Assembly (NCBI GenBank): GCA_028819945.1
Contig: JAPPKQ010000161.1
Coordinates: 1 to 7,311, forward strand
DNA from: a bacterium
GTDB lineage: Bacteria > Actinomycetota > Acidimicrobiia > Acidimicrobiales > CATQHL01
Direction of reading: 5' to 3'
Length of the DNA stretch: 7,311 nt
A program made the translations under genes and the position numbers. The notes under the pieces are model-generated. The model ran no database searches. It was not told the origin of the DNA and saw only the letters and a list, made by a program, of their open reading frames with translations. This document shows, piece by piece, positions 6,838 through 7,311 of the stretch (its first letter is position 1; each line of letters begins with the position of its first letter).

Positions 6838-7311
6838 GTGACCACCGCTCGCCGGCCGCTCATCAGCGGCAACTGGAAGATGCATCTCAACCACTTCGAG
6901 GCCATCAGCCTCGTGCAGAAGCTGTCGTACGCCCTGACCGACGCCGACTACGCGGCCGTCGACGTGTGCGTGCACCCGCCGTTCACCGACCTGCGCTCGG
7001 TGCAGACCGTGCTCGACATCGACGACATCCCCATCCTGCTGGGGGCCCAGCACTGCCACGACGAGGATTCCGGGGCGTTCACCGGTGAGGTGTCGCCGGC
7101 GATGCTGGCCAGGCTGCAGGTCCGCTACGTGATCGTGGGTCACTCCGAGCGCCGGGCGCTGTTCGGCGAGACCGACGAGGGGGTCAACAGCAAGGTCCGC
7201 GCCGTGCTGCGCCACGGCATGACGCCGATCCTGGCAGTGGGGGAGACGCTCGAGCAGCGGGAGGCCGGCGCCACCGCCGAGGTGGTGCTGGGTCAGCTCA
7301 CCGCCGGCATG
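6838..7311 (+). CDS. tpiA: Triosephosphate isomerase, 5' part
   Basis: TpiA interconverts dihydroxyacetone phosphate and glyceraldehyde 3-phosphate, feeding Gap. The first 158 residues are present, and the frame is open to the right edge; roughly 90-100 more are expected from family length. The substrate-binding and catalytic Lys14 lies in SGNWKMH (10-16); the catalytic His102 is in IVGHSERR; the family strings GAQHCH and SGAFTGEVS are also present. The catalytic Glu of the YEPVWAIGTG-type motif should lie beyond the window, so completeness of the active site cannot be checked. The GTG start is set by AGGAGG at 6825-6830, 7 nt upstream, and leaves nine residues before SGNWKMH. The gene is 176 bp after pgk, with a palindromic repeat in the spacer, so it may have its own promoter, though I see no convincing one. 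Confidence 0.96.
   Translation, partial: MTTARRPLISGNWKMHLNHFEAISLVQKLSYALTDADYAAVDVCVHPPFTDLRSVQTVLDIDDIPILLGAQHCHDEDSGAFTGEVSPAMLARLQVRYVIVGHSERRALFGETDEGVNSKVRAVLRHGMTPILAVGETLEQREAGATAEVVLGQLTAGM

Overview
This window is a core chromosomal segment from a GC-rich actinobacterium. The gene order (uvrC, rapZ, gap, pgk, tpiA) is the classic actinobacterial DNA-repair/glycolysis neighbourhood. Several protein details point tentatively to the class Acidimicrobiia: a short Pgk N-domain, the UvrC and TpiA sequence style, and an arginine in the RapZ P-loop. The taxonomic call is inference from remembered family patterns, not from a search.

Layout. Positions 1-921 (+) hold the 3' part of a sugar-type ABC transporter ATPase (second nucleotide-binding domain), open at the left edge. 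Positions 952-1326 (-) hold a small retropepsin-like aspartic protease that converges on the transporter gene and diverges from uvrC. A 211-bp divergent intergenic region contains the only clearly AT-rich patch of the window, with nested ATTG...CAAT inverted repeats. Then, all on the + strand: uvrC (excinuclease subunit C), rapZ (P-loop RNA-binding/adaptor family), gap (glyceraldehyde-3-phosphate dehydrogenase), pgk (phosphoglycerate kinase) and the 5' part of tpiA (triosephosphate isomerase), which runs off the right edge.

How it works together. Gap, Pgk and TpiA carry out consecutive or adjacent steps of the triose stage of glycolysis/gluconeogenesis. UvrC makes the dual incisions of nucleotide excision repair. 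RapZ is a conserved neighbour in this locus. The glycolytic genes are not tightly packed: pgk and tpiA each follow a gap of about 160-175 bp, and each gap carries one copy of the same 26-nt palindromic repeat, with a compensating base-pair change in its stem. No gene-free stretch exceeds 300 bp.

Main points for a second look: the genes yvcK and whiA, usually found between rapZ and the downstream genes in actinobacteria, are absent at the rapZ-gap junction, and a strong hairpin sits there instead. The paired palindromes flank pgk. uvrC and rapZ may be leaderless. The AT-rich divergent region looks like an operator. I see no convincing evidence of a new defence, mobile or biosynthetic system; this is mostly ordinary housekeeping sequence.
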